A DNA stretch of 35,333 nt from Lachnospiraceae bacterium (GTDB lineage: Bacteria; Bacillota; Clostridia; Lachnospirales; Lachnospiraceae), in assembly GCA_017544285.1 (NCBI GenBank), contig JAFYEL010000078.1:1-35333 (forward strand). Direction: 5' to 3'. The notes beneath the pieces are model-generated. The model saw only the letters and a list, made by a program, of their open reading frames with translations, ran no database searches and had not been told where the DNA came from. The position numbers and the translations under genes were made by a program. Positions 33,098 to 35,333 of this stretch are shown here, one piece after another. How positions within the stretch are numbered: the first letter of the stretch is position 1; each line of letters starts with the position of its first letter.

Positions 33098-34020
33098 GAT
33101 AATTCGAAAAATTCCCGGGCCGTATCTATGTCCCTTCCTATCTGGGCGCTAAGCTCATTTACGCTGTCAAAGCGTTTTTCCGGTCTCACAAAGGAAAGGA
33201 GTTCCACAGTCACGAACCTGCCGTACATATCTTCGTCATCCTCCAGCAGGTGGCTCTCGATGCTGATGCGCTCTCCTCCCACCGTGGGGTTCATCCCAAC
33301 ATTTGTCACCGCAGGAAAAACAAGGTCATCGAACCTTACCCTTGAAACGTAAACTCCCCTGGGTGGCAGGAACTTTTTTTCATCGGGAAGAAGGTTTGCG
33401 GTGGCAAAACCGATGTCGTGACCGATCCCCCGGCCTCTCACCACGGTACCGCAGAAGGAATAGGGCCTGCCCAGCATCCCCGCCGCCCTCTCCATGGCTC
33501 CGGCGGCAACAAGCTCTCGGATACGGGTGGAGCTTACCACCTCTCCCCGGGCGTCTCTCTCCTTTACCACGCAGACGGTCTCAAAGCCGTATAATTCACC
33601 GGCCCTCTCCAGCATCATGATGTTTCCGCTGCCTCCCCGGCCGTAGGAGCAGTCCTCCCCGGCCACCACGGCCTTTGCGTGAAGGCGCCTTACCAGCACC
33701 TCCCTCACAAAGTCATCCGGCGGAAGGCCCATGGTCTTTTCGTTCACGGGATAGACGCCGTAGGTCTCCACCCCCTCAGCCTCCAATATGGCGGCTTTTT
33801 CATCCTCCGTGGTGAGGGATCCCGTAGTGCTGCCGGTAAAAAAATCCGCCGGGGACATCTCAAAGCCCAGCACCGTGGGGTGGTAGCCTTTTTTTAAGTA
33901 CCCGCGCAGTTTGGACAGCAGCTTCCTGTGTCCTATGTGGACGCCGTCCAGCTTTCCTATGCAGACCGCCGACTCCGTGTCCGAGGGTATAAAGTTTTCA
34001 TCCAGCCTGACGATGTTCAT
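33082..34020 (-). CDS. ribF: Bifunctional riboflavin kinase/FAD synthetase
   Basis: A 312-residue enzyme that makes FMN from riboflavin and then FAD. The N-terminal adenylyltransferase domain has AVCIGKLDGVHIGHRKLL, the nucleotide-binding HxGH loop, and SSTRIRELVAAGAMERAAG. The C-terminal flavokinase domain begins RPYSFCGTVVRGRGIGHDIG and has FATANLLP in place of the usual FPTANL; Thr and Asn of that motif are kept. The start overlaps the truB stop as ATGA. No FMN riboswitch is present, in line with its place in the nrnA-truB-ribF group. Confidence 0.95.
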   Translation of the reverse strand: MNIVRLDENFIPSDTESAVCIGKLDGVHIGHRKLLSKLRGYLKKGYHPTVLGFEMSPADFFTGSTTGSLTTEDEKAAILEAEGVETYGVYPVNEKTMGLPPDDFVREVLVRRLHAKAVVAGEDCSYGRGGSGNIMMLERAGELYGFETVCVVKERDARGEVVSSTRIRELVAAGAMERAAGMLGRPYSFCGTVVRGRGIGHDIGFATANLLPDEKKFLPPRGVYVSRVRFDDLVFPAVTNVGMNPTVGGERISIESHLLEDDEDMYGRFVTVELLSFVRPEKRFDSVNELSAQIGRDIDTAREFFELSCKNC

Positions 34021-34925
34021 AGAAACATTTTTTCACTCCGGAATGCCCGGAGCTTCTCATCCCATTTGTAAATGGCCTTAAAGGCGCCTGAGGGGTCATA
34101 TACCCGTATCATGCCTCTACCCTCGATTTCGCCTTCAAGAAATCTTACGGGCAGGATATTTCCGTTCATAAGAGCCTTCTCTCCCGGGCCGCTCTTTACC
34201 TTTACCCCGGGATATTCTTCAAAGAGACAGTCCACGCTGCGAAGCACCCCCTGTATTTTTTCCGGCTCCTCCGCTGCGAAGAGCTCTTCTATCTCGGAAA
34301 GAGTCAGAGCATCCTTTATGTCAAAGCAGCCCACCCTGGTGCGCTCAAGGCTTTCCATGCAGGCTCCGCACCCCAGCTTCTCTCCGATGTCGTTGCACAG
34401 GGTCCGTATGTAGGTGCCCTTGGAACAGGTCACGGTAAAGACCGCTCCCACTCCCGGCTCTATGCTCTCTATCACGATATCCGCGATGGTCACTCTGCAG
34501 GGCTTTCTCTCGATCTCTACGCCCTTCCTTGCCAACTCGTAGAGCTTTTTCCCGTCCACCTTTTTGGCCGAGTACATGGGAGGGATCTGGTCGTAGCTCC
34601 CCACAAAGGAAAGGATGGCACTTTGTATATCCTCCGATGAGATCCCGGAGGCATCCCCCGTCTTTGTCACGGTCCCCGAGATATCCTGGGTGTCGGTCTT
34701 AATGCCCAGCCGCATTTTTGCCCTGTAGCACTTGTCCCAGTCCGTCAGCAAGGAACATACCCTGGTGGCGTTTCCCAGACACACCGGAAGCACACCCGTA
34801 GCGTCGGGATCCAGGGTGCCGGTATGTCCTATCTTTTTCTGGTGAGTAATAGAGCGCAGCCTTGCCACCACGTCAAAGGAGGTAAAACCTGCGCTCTTAT
34901 TTACGTTTATTATTCCGTTCAGCAT
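34017..34925 (-). CDS. truB: tRNA pseudouridine(55) synthase
   Basis: A 302-residue enzyme that makes pseudouridine 55 in the T loop of tRNAs. The opening GIINVNKSAGFTSFDVVARL and the catalytic motif KIGHTGTLDPDATGVLPV, with its active-site Asp, are intact. DQIPPMYSAKKVDGKKLYE and the thumb region KGTYIRTLCNDIGEKLG follow. The start is taken as ATG 34925, which overlaps the nrnA stop (TGATG); a GTG at 34928 is possible. No strong ribosome site is seen, so coupling to nrnA is likely. Confidence 0.96.
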   Translation of the reverse strand: MLNGIINVNKSAGFTSFDVVARLRSITHQKKIGHTGTLDPDATGVLPVCLGNATRVCSLLTDWDKCYRAKMRLGIKTDTQDISGTVTKTGDASGISSEDIQSAILSFVGSYDQIPPMYSAKKVDGKKLYELARKGVEIERKPCRVTIADIVIESIEPGVGAVFTVTCSKGTYIRTLCNDIGEKLGCGACMESLERTRVGCFDIKDALTLSEIEELFAAEEPEKIQGVLRSVDCLFEEYPGVKVKSGPGEKALMNGNILPVRFLEGEIEGRGMIRVYDPSGAFKAIYKWDEKLRAFRSEKMFL

Positions 34926-35333
34926 CACTTATCTGTTGAATTCAGCGAATCCTCGATGTACTTTGACAGCGAGTTTATCACATCGTGTATGTTTCCGTTC
35001 ATTGTGCAGCCCGCAGCCCTGTTGTGGCCGCCTCCTCCGAAGGCAACGGCAATGGCCGCCACGTCCACGGAATCGTCGGACCGCATGCTGACCTTGTACT
35101 CAAGGGGCCCGGTCTCGCACAGAAGGATGGAACAGCTCACACCCTTGGTGAGGAGCAGCTGGTTTGCCACGCCATCCAGATCCTTGGGCTTTGCGTCGTA
35201 GAAATCAAGAGTCCTGCGGCTGATGGCGGTGAACACCGCCCTGCCTTCCAGAAACCTTACGCTCTCAAGGAGGGCCCTGCCCAAAAGCTGGTTCTGGGTG
35301 TAGGTCTTTTCGTAGTAGCTCCGGTCGATTATG
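34925..35333 (-). CDS. nrnA: DHH family phosphoesterase NrnA, C-terminal part only
   Basis: The frame remains open to the end of the window, so the N-terminal DHH domain lies outside; 135 codons and a TGA stop are present. The family degrades short oligoribonucleotides and pAp. The visible part starts IIDRSYYEKTYTQNQLLGRA and contains the DHHA1 domain, with VAAIAVAFGGGGHNRAAGC as its substrate-binding GGGHxxAAG motif. The last bases overlap truB. The gene order nrnA-truB-ribF is conserved in Firmicutes. Confidence 0.93.
   Translation of the reverse strand, partial: IIDRSYYEKTYTQNQLLGRALLESVRFLEGRAVFTAISRRTLDFYDAKPKDLDGVANQLLLTKGVSCSILLCETGPLEYKVSMRSDDSVDVAAIAVAFGGGGHNRAAGCTMNGNIHDVINSLSKYIEDSLNSTDK

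Noticed and set aside
1-35333. CRISPR array, insertion sequence, prophage or plasmid origin
   Set aside because: No regularly spaced repeats, transposase, integrase, phage structural genes or replication genes were seen.

Overview
The window is a dense stretch of bacterial chromosome that looks like a Clostridia genome, most probably Lachnospiraceae. The basis is its gene content: RNase Y, RqcH, TopA with zinc fingers, a papain-like protease with a lectin-like domain and Ig-like repeats, Bacillus-type LexA boxes, SigA-type promoters and strong AGGAGG ribosome sites. Species cannot be named from the sequence alone. Almost everything is chromosomal housekeeping. No tRNA, rRNA, CRISPR array, phage block or transposase was found. 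No gene-free stretch exceeds 300 bases; the largest, 6624-6833, is filled by a folded palindromic element.

Layout. (1) 1-627 (+) is the 3' part of a PRPP synthase gene, cut by the window edge. (2) 610-5050 (-) holds recA-recX, then rny (own promoter), yraN and rnhB. recA carries two LexA boxes. (3) 5223-8681 is a block of a MATE exporter (-) divergent from trmL, an acyltransferase-type membrane protein and mntP (+). It separates recA from cinA, which commonly lie next to each other. (4) 8686-16641 (-) is a tight run: secreted C1 protease, yicC, gmk, rpoZ, rimO, pgsA, cinA. (5) 16721-18248 (-) is a znuCB-like metal ABC transporter pair without a binding protein, divergent from rqcH (+), which converges on topA (-). 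(6) dprA-comM (+) diverge from topA and form a DNA-processing pair. (7) 24870-27019 (-) is an HD-GYP-like gene overlapping an orphan pilT-like gene; both have degenerate catalytic motifs. (8) 27091-33029 (-) is nptA, an NlpC/P60 wall hydrolase, a zinc-ribbon protein, a sodium symporter and hemW. nptA is broken by an in-frame amber codon. (9) 33082-35333 (-) is nrnA-truB-ribF, with nrnA cut by the window edge.

How the genes work together. recA/recX/dprA/comM cover recombination and uptake of DNA. yicC, rny, rnhB and nrnA cover RNA and nucleotide turnover. rimO, truB, trmL and rqcH serve translation and its quality control. pgsA, the NlpC/P60 protein and the protease act at the envelope. Most neighbours overlap or touch (ATGA, TAATG, TGATATG), so translational coupling is likely. 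The most unusual items are the four-way-junction palindrome at 6651-6802, the amber-split nptA, and the HD-GYP/PilT pair lacking key catalytic residues.
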